DNA of 7,293 nt, from positions 1 to 7,293 of the forward strand of contig CAJJXN010000070.1 in assembly GCA_905197115.1 (NCBI GenBank). The letters run 5' to 3'. The notes under the pieces were generated by a model, which saw nothing but the letters and a program-made list of their open reading frames with translations, was not told the origin of the DNA and ran no database searches. Origin of the DNA: an uncultured Bacillota bacterium. Lineage in GTDB: Bacteria > Bacillota_I > Bacilli_A > RFN20 > CAG-631. The translations under genes and the position numbers were made by a program. Positions 1-5,872 of the stretch are shown one piece after another (positions within the stretch are counted from its first letter, which is position 1; every line of letters begins with the position of its first letter).

Positions 1-170
1 CGGTTCGCGGATAACGCGGCGGCAAGATTTCGCATTTCTTGCAGTTTCCGACAACAGGCAGGGCAGGAAATAAGGTGCTCCTGGAAAAGGGTTTCTTCTT
101 CCGGGGACATTTTGTTCATCAGGTAGCGTCCAACTTGGGCGGTCGTGTATGTACATTCTTTTTCTTGCAT
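1..170 (-). CDS. Zinc-finger (zf-HC2-like) anti-sigma factor, 3' end outside window
   Basis: Reading the minus strand from an ATG at 168-170 gives 56 codons open to the window edge, so the C-terminus is missing. The visible N-terminal part has the anti-sigma zinc-finger signature: an acidic MSPEEE stretch at residues 21-26, then a helix carrying His32 and the cysteines of SCPACC (Cys36, Cys39), which give the H-x3-C-x2-C metal site. Family knowledge: such domains hold a cognate ECF sigma factor inactive in the cytoplasm, often with a membrane segment further on that is not visible here. It starts 4 bases after the stop of the sigma-like gene, the usual sigma/anti-sigma operon arrangement. There is no obvious Shine-Dalgarno site, which is common in Bacteroidota. 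Base composition matches the sigma-like gene and not the rest of the window. Other zf-HC2 proteins remain possible because the C-terminal part is unseen. Confidence 0.72.
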   Translation of the reverse strand, partial: MQEKECTYTTAQVGRYLMNKMSPEEETLFQEHLISCPACCRKLQEMRNLAAALSAN

Positions 171-174
171 GGGT

Positions 175-447
175 CTATAGTTTAGAGATAATTTTTTCGA
201 TGTGGGAACATAACGGGGCTTTTACCCGACAAATGTCTTGCCGGAATTTATCCGTTTTCCTTTTCAATTCTTTCGGGGCGAGGTTGCCATATTTCTGGAT
301 GGCGATCTCCTCGTAGGAGAGGCCTTTCACGAAATGGAGTATGAATATTTCTATTTTGTCTTCTATTCCCCGGAACAGTTCTTTCTGCAAGGGGTTGTCC
401 GGGTCTTGCAGGATGTTTAATATTTTTTCTTTTTCTTGGAATTGCAT
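175..447 (-). CDS. C-terminal part of a sigma-70-family (ECF-like) factor, truncated at the contig join
   Basis: The frame ends at TAG (175-177) and gives 90 residues from the first ATG (445-447). Residues around 25-65 look like sigma region 4, the helix-turn-helix that reads the -35 element: a hydrophobic helix (FILHFVKG), then GLSYEEIA, then a basic recognition helix (ELKRKTDKFRQD). Typical ECF factors are 160-200 residues with a region 2 that is absent here. The ATG lies at the composition break, so it is more likely an internal Met of a longer gene whose 5' half is missing than a true start. Upstream in this frame lies DNA belonging to rex, with a TAG at 469-471. The following gene encodes a zinc-finger anti-sigma protein, which supports the sigma assignment. 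G+C and codon use (CGG, CCG, GCC) differ from the neighbour at the right. A stand-alone small HTH protein is the alternative. Confidence 0.6.
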   Translation of the reverse strand: MQFQEKEKILNILQDPDNPLQKELFRGIEDKIEIFILHFVKGLSYEEIAIQKYGNLAPKELKRKTDKFRQDICRVKAPLCSHIEKIISKL

Positions 448-452
448 CGCTA
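446..452. other. Probable chimeric join between two genomes
   Basis: Three signals change at the same place. G+C falls from about 45% on the left to near 30% on the right. The Rex reading frame is homologous to its family up to residue 175 (IINFS) and then turns into Arg/Pro-rich sequence that is only an out-of-frame reading of the sigma-like gene. The sigma-like gene lacks its N-terminal half from the same point. Two genes on the same strand each broken at one coordinate, with no inverted repeat, target duplication or integrase, fit a misassembly or ligation chimera better than a natural insertion. Confidence 0.85.
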
Positions 453-973
453 AAATTAATAATTGCTTCTATTTTTAAAGAGATAAGTTGATTAATAAGG
501 GTATCCACTTCATCTTTAGGAGTAGCAATAATTGCAATTTTAGCATCTTTTGGCATTTTTTTAGTTATTTTTTCAATGGAATAAACAGGTACACCATAAT
601 GTTTTTGATTATACTTTTGTGGATCAATATCAAAGGCACATACGATTTTCCCAGCACGATTTGAGTTAAAATTATATTTTAAGAGTGTCGTTCCTAAAGT
701 TCCAACACCAATCAAAATTATTTTTTCAGATTTAGTTAATTGTAATTCTTTTTCTAAAACACTCATTAAAGAAACTAAATCATATCCGTAGGCAGTTTTT
801 CCATAAATAGGGAGATGAGTAAAATCTTTTCGAACGGTGACTTCACTGATATCAAGCATGTTTCCTATTTGATAAGAGCGAACATGTTCAATTCCTCTTT
901 CTTTTAACTCTTGTAAAACTCTTAAATATTGTGGAAAGCGATTTTTAGTGGCATTTGGAATGTTTTTCTTCAT
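449..973 (-). CDS. rex: Redox-sensing transcriptional repressor Rex, C-terminus lost at the join
   Basis: Rex binds NADH or NAD+ and represses fermentation and respiration genes when the NADH/NAD+ ratio is low. Residues 10-70 form the family's N-terminal winged helix: RFPQYLRVLQEL, then SEVTVRKDF, the recognition helix with its conserved VRKD, and a wing ending GYD. Residues 84-175 form the Rossmann domain: IGVGTLG at 88-94 (the GxGxxG dinucleotide loop), AFDIDP at 113-118, GVPVY at 127-131, and IINFS at 171-175 where the family has NFAP/NFSP. About 35 residues, including the C-terminal domain-swap helix, are missing. The open frame runs on to about 248, but that tail is a shadow of the sigma-like gene. 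The ATG overlaps the stop of the preceding K+ gene (TAATG) and has no good ribosome binding site of its own, suggesting coupled translation. Identity is firm; the break is probably an assembly artefact, not a pseudogene. Confidence 0.9.
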
Positions 974-1644
974 TAGTGGTTTTGACCAATTAGAGCTTCT
1001 ACTTTTGCCAAATTTTGATTATGAATAATCAAAGAAAGCAAATCTCCTTTTTGGAGTTTTTCAGTCGGAGAAGGAACAAACGTTTTGTTACCTCGAGAAA
1101 TAGCAATAATATTGGCTCCAAATTTTTCTCTAAAATTAACTTCAATAATGGTTTTATCAAATAATTTATCGTTTAAAACTTCGATTTTAACGAGAGATAA
1201 ATCTGTTCCTAACTCAATGAAATCTTTTAATGAACTATGGGTAAGACGACGAGCTACTTTGATGCCTGTCTCAATTTCTGGAGACACAATGTCACAAATT
1301 CCTAATTGACGATATACTTTTGACTGAGTTTCATCACTTGATTTAACAGTGATATTTTTAACTTCTAGTTGTTGTAAAGCAACTGTAGTTAATAAACCAT
1401 TTTCAAAATCAGAACCCATAGCAACAATAACATGTTCTGCACTTTTGATGCCAACTTCTTTTAAAGCATCTTCATTCGTAGAGTCTAATACTGCTGCAAA
1501 AGCAACTTTATCCCGAATTTTATTAATTTTTTCTTGGTCTTTATCCAAAACCATGACATTTTTATGTTCTTGAAGTAAGGTTTTGACTGTGCTTAAGCCA
1601 AAACGTCCTAATCCAATTACAACAAAATCAGTTTTAAAAGCCAT
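973..1644 (-). CDS. ktrA: KtrA/TrkA-type K+ uptake regulatory subunit (RCK)
   Basis: Cytoplasmic gating subunit of a Ktr/Trk potassium uptake system. In this family an octameric RCK ring binds nucleotides and controls a membrane subunit (KtrB/TrkH), which is not in this window. The protein has 223 residues, matching KtrA/KtrC (about 220) and half of the duplicated TrkA of E. coli. Residues 6-130 are RCK_N: VVIGLGRFG at 8-16 (GxGxxG), an acidic residue ending strand 2 (Asp34), AVLDSTNED at 51-59, IVAMG at 73-77. Residues 145-215 are RCK_C with LSLVKIEV and the FVPSP...L.KGD motif. I chose the ATG at 1642-1644 because AAAAGAGG lies 7 bases before it and the GxGxxG then sits at the usual place; a longer frame to 1704 adds residues with no family match and would run through the promoter. 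It is first in a two-gene unit with rex. The distinction between ktrA and trkA is inferred from length. Confidence 0.88.
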   Translation of the reverse strand: MAFKTDFVVIGLGRFGLSTVKTLLQEHKNVMVLDKDQEKINKIRDKVAFAAVLDSTNEDALKEVGIKSAEHVIVAMGSDFENGLLTTVALQQLEVKNITVKSSDETQSKVYRQLGICDIVSPEIETGIKVARRLTHSSLKDFIELGTDLSLVKIEVLNDKLFDKTIIEVNFREKFGANIIAISRGNKTFVPSPTEKLQKGDLLSLIIHNQNLAKVEALIGQNH

Positions 1645-1651
1645 ACTAAAA

Positions 1652-1659
1652 CCTCTTTT
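1652..1659 (-). promoter_or_regulatory. Ribosome binding site deciding the ktrA start
   Basis: AAAAGAGG on the minus strand, 7 bases before the ATG at 1642-1644. It favours this start over the upstream in-frame ATG at 1702-1704. The same octamer precedes the lipoprotein gene at 4066-4073. Confidence 0.75.
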
Positions 1660-1671
1660 CAATATATATCT

Positions 1672-1700
1672 ATTATAATCAAAAAAGAAGGTAAAGTAAA
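1672..1700 (-). promoter_or_regulatory. Promoter of the ktrA-rex unit
   Basis: Minus strand: -35 TTTACT (1695-1700), 17-base spacer, perfect -10 TATAAT (1672-1677). Transcription would start near 1664-1666, giving a leader of about 20 bases before ATG. It lies just after the terminator of the EF-G-like gene, so the unit can be expressed independently. I saw no clear operator. Confidence 0.6.
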
Positions 1701-1707
1701 CCATTTA

Positions 1708-1742
1708 AAAACCTCAATTTAAATCCCTTAAACTGAGGTTTT
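1708..1742 (-). terminator. Hairpin terminator of the EF-G-like gene
   Basis: Arms 1708-1716 (AAAACCTCA) and 1734-1742 (TGAGGTTTT) pair over 9 bp. After one mismatch (1717/1733) they continue with 5 bp (1718-1722 with 1728-1732) around a 5-base loop. It starts 15 bases after the stop codon at 1757-1759. The T-run on the minus strand is short (four T, then AAA), so some read-through into ktrA is possible. Confidence 0.65.
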
Positions 1743-1756
1743 AGATTTATCTACGT

Positions 1757-3784
1757 TTATTCTCCTAAAGAAGCTTTGTAAGCAGCAATTACTTTTTCAG
1801 CAGTCATAGCAGGAACTTCAGCATATCGAGCAAATTTAGAAGTAAAGGATGCTTGTGCTTGGGTTAAAGTCTTTAATTCAATAACACATTTAGAGAATTC
1901 AATTTGTGGAATCAAAGCAGAAATGATTTGTTCATCATCTACACTTTCCATTTCTCCTACAGTGCCACGATATTTTGAAATGCTACTCATAACATCACCA
2001 ACTGAATCACTTGGTACAGTAATCGTAACATTTAAAATTGGTTCAAGCAAAACAGGTTTGGCTTTCTTACAGCCTTCTTTAAATGCCAAGTTGGCAGCAA
2101 TTTTAAAAGATAATTCATTTGAATCAACTGGATGGTAACTTCCATCATATAAAGTAGCTTTAATTCCAACAACTGGATTGCCGGTTAAAACGCCAACTTT
2201 TAAGGAATCAATTAATCCTTTTTCAACAGCAGGAATAAAGTTGGTTGGAACAGCGCCACCAAAAACGTCATTTACAAACTCAAAATCTTTTTCGCTTGGT
2301 TCAAATTTGATTTTAACTACACCAAATTGTCCAGCGCCTCCAGATTGTTTTTTATGACGACCTTCTACATCAGCAAAACCTTTAATTGTTTCTCTATATG
2401 GAACTTTAGCTTCCTCTGTTGAACAAGATACGTTGTATGTATTTCTTATTTTTTCAAGTAAAGTATCAATATGCATTTGTCCTTGACAACCCACAACTAA
2501 TTGTTTTGTTTCAGGATTTCTTTCGACTGAAATAGTCAAATCTTCACTTGTGGCTTTACGAAGTCCTTCGCCAACCTTCGCATCATCATTTTTATTATTG
2601 ACAGCAATGCCATAAAAAACAATTGGTTGAGGGAATTTGATTGGGTCAAATACAACTTCGTTGTTAATATCACAAATGGTATCTCCTGTTTCTAAAGAAT
2701 TTACTTTTGTGACAATACCAATATCTCCTGCCGATAATTCACTTGTTTCAATTTGATCTTTACCAAATGGAGTATATACTAATCCAAGTTTGTCTTTTAA
2801 TTGCTTGGTGCTATTAAAAATAGTTAAATCACGTTTTAAAGTTCCTGAACGCACAATAATATAACTGATTTTACCGGCAAAAGGATCCATAATGGTTTTA
2901 AATACTTGAGCACTAAATGGTGCGTCTTTATCAACTTTGACATCTTTTTCTATTCTAGAATCAGCAGATGGCAAATAATTTTCCATGATTTCTAAAAGTT
3001 TTAAAATACCAATGTTATGACGAATCGAAACACTAATAACAGGGACTAAATTGCATTCAGCAATCGCTTTTTTAAGGCCTGTTTTTACTTCATCTATCGT
3101 AATTTCTTCTTCCATTAAAAATTTTTCTGTTAAAGCATCATCATGAGTTGCAATTTGTTCAACAAGATGAGCGTGTTGCAAATCATAATCAGAAGTAGGT
3201 TGTTTAGCAATAACTTTTCCATCATCGTATGTTTCAACTTCTTTTTTCAATACATCAACAACCCCATTAAATGCGGGTCCATTGGCATTAGGATATACCA
3301 TTGGGACAACTGAATTGCCGATAAGTTCTTCTAGTTGTTGAACAACTTTTTCATAATTTGCATTATCTTTTTCATTTTTATTGATTAAGATGATAGCTGG
3401 TAGATGATTTTTTTGAATTCTCTTCCATGCTTTTTTTGTTCCAACTTCTACTCCTTTAGTTGCATCTACAATTAAGATCGCACAAGATGCTACTTTTAAA
3501 GCAGACCGTACTTCGCCTACATAATCTAAAAAGCCGGGAGTATCCAAAATATTAAATTTTGTATTTTCTAATTCAACTGGAACGACGGTTGAATAAATTG
3601 ATATACGTGCTTTCTTTTCTTCTTTTGTAAAATCTGAAATCGTAGTTCCTTCTGTTATATGTCCTTTTTTTGCGATTTTTTTGTTGACATATAACAAGGA
3701 CTCAATAAGTGATGTTTTTCCAACACCTTGGTGGCCTAACAAAACAACGTTTTTGATGTTGTTAGGCAAAAATACTTTTCCCAT
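1757..3784 (-). CDS. Elongation factor G-like translational GTPase (EF-G2 type paralogue)
   Basis: A 675-residue translation factor GTPase. Classical EF-G moves tRNA and mRNA through the ribosome; the role of this paralogue group is less certain. Domain I: P-loop GHQGVGKTS at 17-25, switch II DTPGF at 81-85, and G4 at 135-138 reading NKNE where the family has NKxD. Switch I (EEKKARISI, 55-63) lacks the RGIT of classical EF-G. Domain II spans about 288-380. Domain III holds VGCQGQMHID (431-440), domain IV YRETI (463-467), KKQSGGAGQFG (478-488) and DGSYHPVDSNELSF (547-560), and domain V ends the protein with FARYAEVP (651-658). EGRHKKQSGG is typical of the EF-G-like group rather than of main FusA or TetM-type ribosomal protection proteins. 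I placed the start at 3782-3784 because AAGGAGG lies 9 bases before it; the in-frame ATG at 3827-3829 has no site. It is not next to rpsL/rpsG/tuf, another sign that this is not the main fusA. Confidence 0.88.
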   Translation of the reverse strand: MGKVFLPNNIKNVVLLGHQGVGKTSLIESLLYVNKKIAKKGHITEGTTISDFTKEEKKARISIYSTVVPVELENTKFNILDTPGFLDYVGEVRSALKVASCAILIVDATKGVEVGTKKAWKRIQKNHLPAIILINKNEKDNANYEKVVQQLEELIGNSVVPMVYPNANGPAFNGVVDVLKKEVETYDDGKVIAKQPTSDYDLQHAHLVEQIATHDDALTEKFLMEEEITIDEVKTGLKKAIAECNLVPVISVSIRHNIGILKLLEIMENYLPSADSRIEKDVKVDKDAPFSAQVFKTIMDPFAGKISYIIVRSGTLKRDLTIFNSTKQLKDKLGLVYTPFGKDQIETSELSAGDIGIVTKVNSLETGDTICDINNEVVFDPIKFPQPIVFYGIAVNNKNDDAKVGEGLRKATSEDLTISVERNPETKQLVVGCQGQMHIDTLLEKIRNTYNVSCSTEEAKVPYRETIKGFADVEGRHKKQSGGAGQFGVVKIKFEPSEKDFEFVNDVFGGAVPTNFIPAVEKGLIDSLKVGVLTGNPVVGIKATLYDGSYHPVDSNELSFKIAANLAFKEGCKKAKPVLLEPILNVTITVPSDSVGDVMSSISKYRGTVGEMESVDDEQIISALIPQIEFSKCVIELKTLTQAQASFTSKFARYAEVPAMTAEKVIAAYKASLGE

Positions 3785-3793
3785 ATAGGGTGT

Positions 3794-3800
3794 CCTCCTT
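3794..3800 (-). promoter_or_regulatory. Strong ribosome binding site of the EF-G-like gene
   Basis: AAGGAGG on the minus strand, 9 bases before the ATG at 3782-3784. It is the strongest such site in the window and rules against the longer reading from 3829. Confidence 0.85.
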
Positions 3801-3827
3801 TTATATCTAAATACGTTTTGTAAATAC

Positions 3828-3856
3828 ATTGTAACATTATTTTTAAAAAAAACATA
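3828..3856 (-). promoter_or_regulatory. Possible promoter of the EF-G-like gene
   Basis: Minus strand -10 TACAAT (3828-3833) with a weak -35 TATGTT (3851-3856) at 17 bases. The surroundings are A/T tracts (3838-3880) in which chance matches are common, and only the -10 is convincing. Confidence 0.35.
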
Positions 3857-3891
3857 GACTTTTTAAAAAAACTAAATATTTTTATTTCTAG

Positions 3892-3920
3892 TTGTATTTT
3901 GTGGATAAAATTTATATAAT
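3892..3920 (+). promoter_or_regulatory. Promoter of the SRP RNA gene
   Basis: -35 TTGTAT (3892-3897), 17-base spacer, perfect -10 TATAAT (3915-3920). The predicted start near 3926-3928 coincides with the 5' end of the outer SRP helix, so promoter and RNA support each other. Confidence 0.75.
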
Positions 3921-3926
3921 ATTACT

Positions 3927-4004
3927 ACCATCGTGATAGGTAGTTTCGAACCAGGTCAGAGTTGGAAGACAGCAGCCTTAAGGAATCAACTATGTGCGGT
4001 GGCC
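3927..4004 (+). ncRNA. ffs: Small signal recognition particle RNA (4.5S-like)
   Basis: RNA scaffold of the signal recognition particle, which with Ffh brings ribosomes making membrane and secreted proteins to the translocon. The conserved Ffh-binding core is intact: ACCAGGTCAG (3950-3959), GTT-GGAA-GAC (3961-3970), a 3-bp stem with the canonical GGAA tetraloop, then AGCAGCC (3971-3977). Supporting helices: 3941-3945 with 3988-3992 (TAGTT/AACTA), and the end helix 3928-3933 with 3997-4002 (CCATCG/CGGTGG, with a G-T pair). Length is about 78 bases, so it is the short form with helix 8 only and no Alu domain, unlike the roughly 270-base RNA of Bacillus. Ends are inferred from the promoter and the T-rich tract at 4005-4015. 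It lies between the divergent EF-G-like gene and the lipoprotein gene. Confidence 0.93.
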
Positions 4005-4015
4005 TTTTTATTTTT
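3994..4015 (+). terminator. 3' end and T-rich termination tract of the SRP RNA
   Basis: The 3' strand of the outer SRP helix (3997-4002) is followed by CC and then TTTTTATTTTT (4005-4015). The RNA's own closing stem probably serves as the terminator hairpin; no separate hairpin is present. Confidence 0.55.
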
Positions 4016-4021
4016 ATGTAA

Positions 4022-4050
4022 TTGTAAATTAAATAAAATAAATATATAAT
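4022..4050 (+). promoter_or_regulatory. Promoter of the lipoprotein gene
   Basis: -35 TTGTAA (4022-4027), 17-base spacer, -10 TATAAT (4045-4050). It begins 7 bases after the T tract of the SRP RNA, so the two genes are separately transcribed. A second TATAAT at 4056-4061 has no good -35 and would leave only a very short leader. Confidence 0.6.
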
Positions 4051-4065
4051 AAAAATATAATTTAG

Positions 4066-4073
4066 AAAAGAGG
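4066..4073 (+). promoter_or_regulatory. Ribosome binding site of the lipoprotein gene
   Basis: AAAAGAGG, 9 bases before the ATG at 4083, fixing the start immediately before the signal peptide. Confidence 0.7.
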
Positions 4074-4082
4074 CTTAAAATA

Positions 4083-5810
4083 ATGAATAATAAATTATTA
4101 AAGTTGCTTATGTTGCCAGGAATGATAGCGGTTACAGCATTGACTGGTTGTGAAAAAAAATCAAATGTTCAAAAAGGAGAAGACATTTATCATTTAATAC
4201 CTGAATCTGTTTGTAATTATAAGGGTACTTTAGATGCTTTAATTTATATTGAAGGTCAAAATGGTACAATCACGGATATTGGAAATCCAAAAAGAACAGC
4301 AGATGAATTAAATGACGCTTTTTTAGCTCGTTTTGCAGCGGCAGCAAGAGAGTTTAGAAAAATTGCTCCCAATGTGAAAATAAATGTGAGTTATACATCC
4401 ATTGGAGACTACCAAGATGCGATTATTGATTATGTAAGTAATCATGGTCATTTACCTCATATTATGCATAATACTTACAGTGTGTATGAAGTAATGCAAA
4501 TGGGGTATGCAACCGATTTAACTCCATATGCAAATTCGGAACTTTATAAATCATATGATAAAAGTATCTTAGAAGAATTTAAATATGGAAATTTTCAAGG
4601 GGGATTTCCTTATATGATTTACCCTATAGGTGTATTTGTAAATAAATCTTTGTTAAATAAACAATATATTGATATTCAAGAATTACTTGATAATTATACA
4701 CTTGCAAATTTTATTGATGTTTGTAAAAGAGTAACTGATTTTTCAAAAAGTATTGCAGCCATGCCACATATTCAAGAAAGCTTTGTAAGTTATGCGGCTC
4801 CTACAATATATAAATCTTACAAGCAAAATCGAACAGTTCAACTTAACACTAGAGAAGTTGAAGATTTGATTGAATTGGAAGCACAATTTCCAAATGTTTG
4901 TGGTTATCGTTTCAATCCGACAAATTATAATCAACCACAACCAGGTATGACTGAAATTCAAGACTGGAACGGAAATAAAGATTTTATTGAAAATGACAAA
5001 TTTGCTTTTACTGCTGAAGTTCCTTGGAATTTAGGTTTATTATCTTCTATGGCGACGAAAGTAAATCGTGAAGCAGATTTTGATTACTTACCTTTTCCAA
5101 GTGCTAATGAAGATACAGAAAATCATGTTGGTATGATTGCTGAAGCTTTAACAATTGGTAATCAATGCCCAATAGATAATGATGGCAATCCAAAATGTGT
5201 TAAAGGTGGTCAAGCCGCAACCGATGCAGCTGTATATTTTACAATGTTTATGACGGCGGATCCTCGTTCTATGGAAGCTCGTAGTAATATTGAGTGGACA
5301 TTAGCTCAAGTTGTAACCAAAGGAGTTTTAGATATGCCTATGGTTGACAAAAACTTTAAATTTTCTTATCAAACAGAAGAGGAAGAAGTTCAATTTAAAA
5401 CACAATTAAGAAGATGGTTTGAATGTTATTCTACTTGGTATGATCGTTCAATTGATCCCGTACCTGATGTAGATGAATACACAAATATTAAGCCTGGATT
5501 TAAACAAGTTCTTGATTTATTCTATAGTGAAAATGGGGTTCAACGAATTAATTTTAATGGTATCCCAAGTAGAATTCCAAATGAAACGGGTGGTACAACT
5601 CATATTATGAATGAATGGTGTAATCGTTATTTGTTAGATAAAGGAGCCACACAAGTGATTTATCCTAATTGGGTATCTATTTTAAAATCTAAGTTAGCAG
5701 ATATGGAAAAAGACATTAGAGAAAATGCAGAAGCCGTTTGGGCTTATTTCCAAAACCAATTAGATTTATATTATGGTAAAGGACGATACAATGTTTTAGA
5801 AATTGCTTAA
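4083..5810 (+). CDS. Lipoprotein resembling an ABC-transporter extracellular solute-binding protein
   Basis: A 575-residue predicted membrane-anchored lipoprotein. Residues 1-22 are a type II signal peptide: Lys4 and Lys7, a hydrophobic stretch from about 8 to 20, and lipobox LTGC with lipidated Cys23. The mature part resembles family 1 (carbohydrate or glycerol-phosphate type) binding proteins. It has FRKIAPNVKINVSY (91-104) like the early 'F.k..p.ikV.~' strand, DLTPYA (145-150), YPIGVFVNKSLL (180-191) matching the family's 'P...Y NK.lf' segment, and WNLGLL in the second lobe. It is longer than the usual 400-450 residues. Seven cysteines remain in the mature part (44, 214, 273, 362, 372, 448, 513), and C362-PIDNDGNPK-C372 may be a disulfide-closed, possibly metal-binding loop (inference). 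No permease or ATPase gene is adjacent, so the transporter is elsewhere or absent. The ligand cannot be read from the sequence. All eight Trp codons are TGG. Confidence 0.75.
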   Translation: MNNKLLKLLMLPGMIAVTALTGCEKKSNVQKGEDIYHLIPESVCNYKGTLDALIYIEGQNGTITDIGNPKRTADELNDAFLARFAAAAREFRKIAPNVKINVSYTSIGDYQDAIIDYVSNHGHLPHIMHNTYSVYEVMQMGYATDLTPYANSELYKSYDKSILEEFKYGNFQGGFPYMIYPIGVFVNKSLLNKQYIDIQELLDNYTLANFIDVCKRVTDFSKSIAAMPHIQESFVSYAAPTIYKSYKQNRTVQLNTREVEDLIELEAQFPNVCGYRFNPTNYNQPQPGMTEIQDWNGNKDFIENDKFAFTAEVPWNLGLLSSMATKVNREADFDYLPFPSANEDTENHVGMIAEALTIGNQCPIDNDGNPKCVKGGQAATDAAVYFTMFMTADPRSMEARSNIEWTLAQVVTKGVLDMPMVDKNFKFSYQTEEEEVQFKTQLRRWFECYSTWYDRSIDPVPDVDEYTNIKPGFKQVLDLFYSENGVQRINFNGIPSRIPNETGGTTHIMNEWCNRYLLDKGATQVIYPNWVSILKSKLADMEKDIRENAEAVWAYFQNQLDLYYGKGRYNVLEIA

Positions 5811-5817
5811 AATAAAA

Positions 5818-5850
5818 AGACCTTCAAATATTTTTGAAGGTCTCTTTTTT
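5818..5850. terminator. Bidirectional terminator between convergent genes
   Basis: An 11-bp perfect stem (5818-5828 with 5833-5843, core AGACCTTCAAA) with a 4-base loop, 7 bases after the lipoprotein stop. On the plus strand it is followed by TTTTTT (5845-5850). On the minus strand it is followed by TTTTTATTTT, the complement of 5808-5817, so it can also end the phosphodiesterase transcript, whose stop is at 5873-5875. Confidence 0.9.
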
Positions 5851-5872
5851 GAAAAACTAGTTAAAATAATTC

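Noticed and set aside
238..420. 60-codon plus-strand open frame with many aromatic residues
   Set aside because: It is antisense to the sigma-like gene, with no ribosome binding site and no recognisable motif.
248..448. The C-terminal 66 residues of the long Rex frame, seemingly a novel Arg/Pro-rich Rex fusion domain
   Set aside because: They are an out-of-frame reading of the sigma-like gene on the same strand, beyond the composition break, and have no resemblance to the Rex C-terminus.
1645..1704. N-terminal extension of ktrA by 20 residues
   Set aside because: It would include the -10 and -35 promoter elements and the ribosome binding site, and has no family match.
3785..3829. 15-residue N-terminal extension of the EF-G-like protein
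   Set aside because: No ribosome binding site precedes it, and it contains the strong AAGGAGG of the downstream start.
3841..3880. A/T tracts upstream of the EF-G-like gene as a possible origin or curved regulatory DNA
   Set aside because: Only homopolymer runs are seen, with no DnaA boxes or repeated units, and nothing beyond the expected composition of an AT-rich intergenic region.
3898..3920. Possible Rex operator (TTGTGGATAAAATTTATATAA) over the SRP RNA promoter
   Set aside because: The two halves match poorly as an inverted repeat, several positions differ from the known TTGTGAA-n-TTCACAA form, and the region is A/T-rich enough for chance similarity.
4743..4961. 72-codon minus-strand frame inside the lipoprotein gene
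   Set aside because: Shadow of the coding strand, with no start signals and no motif.
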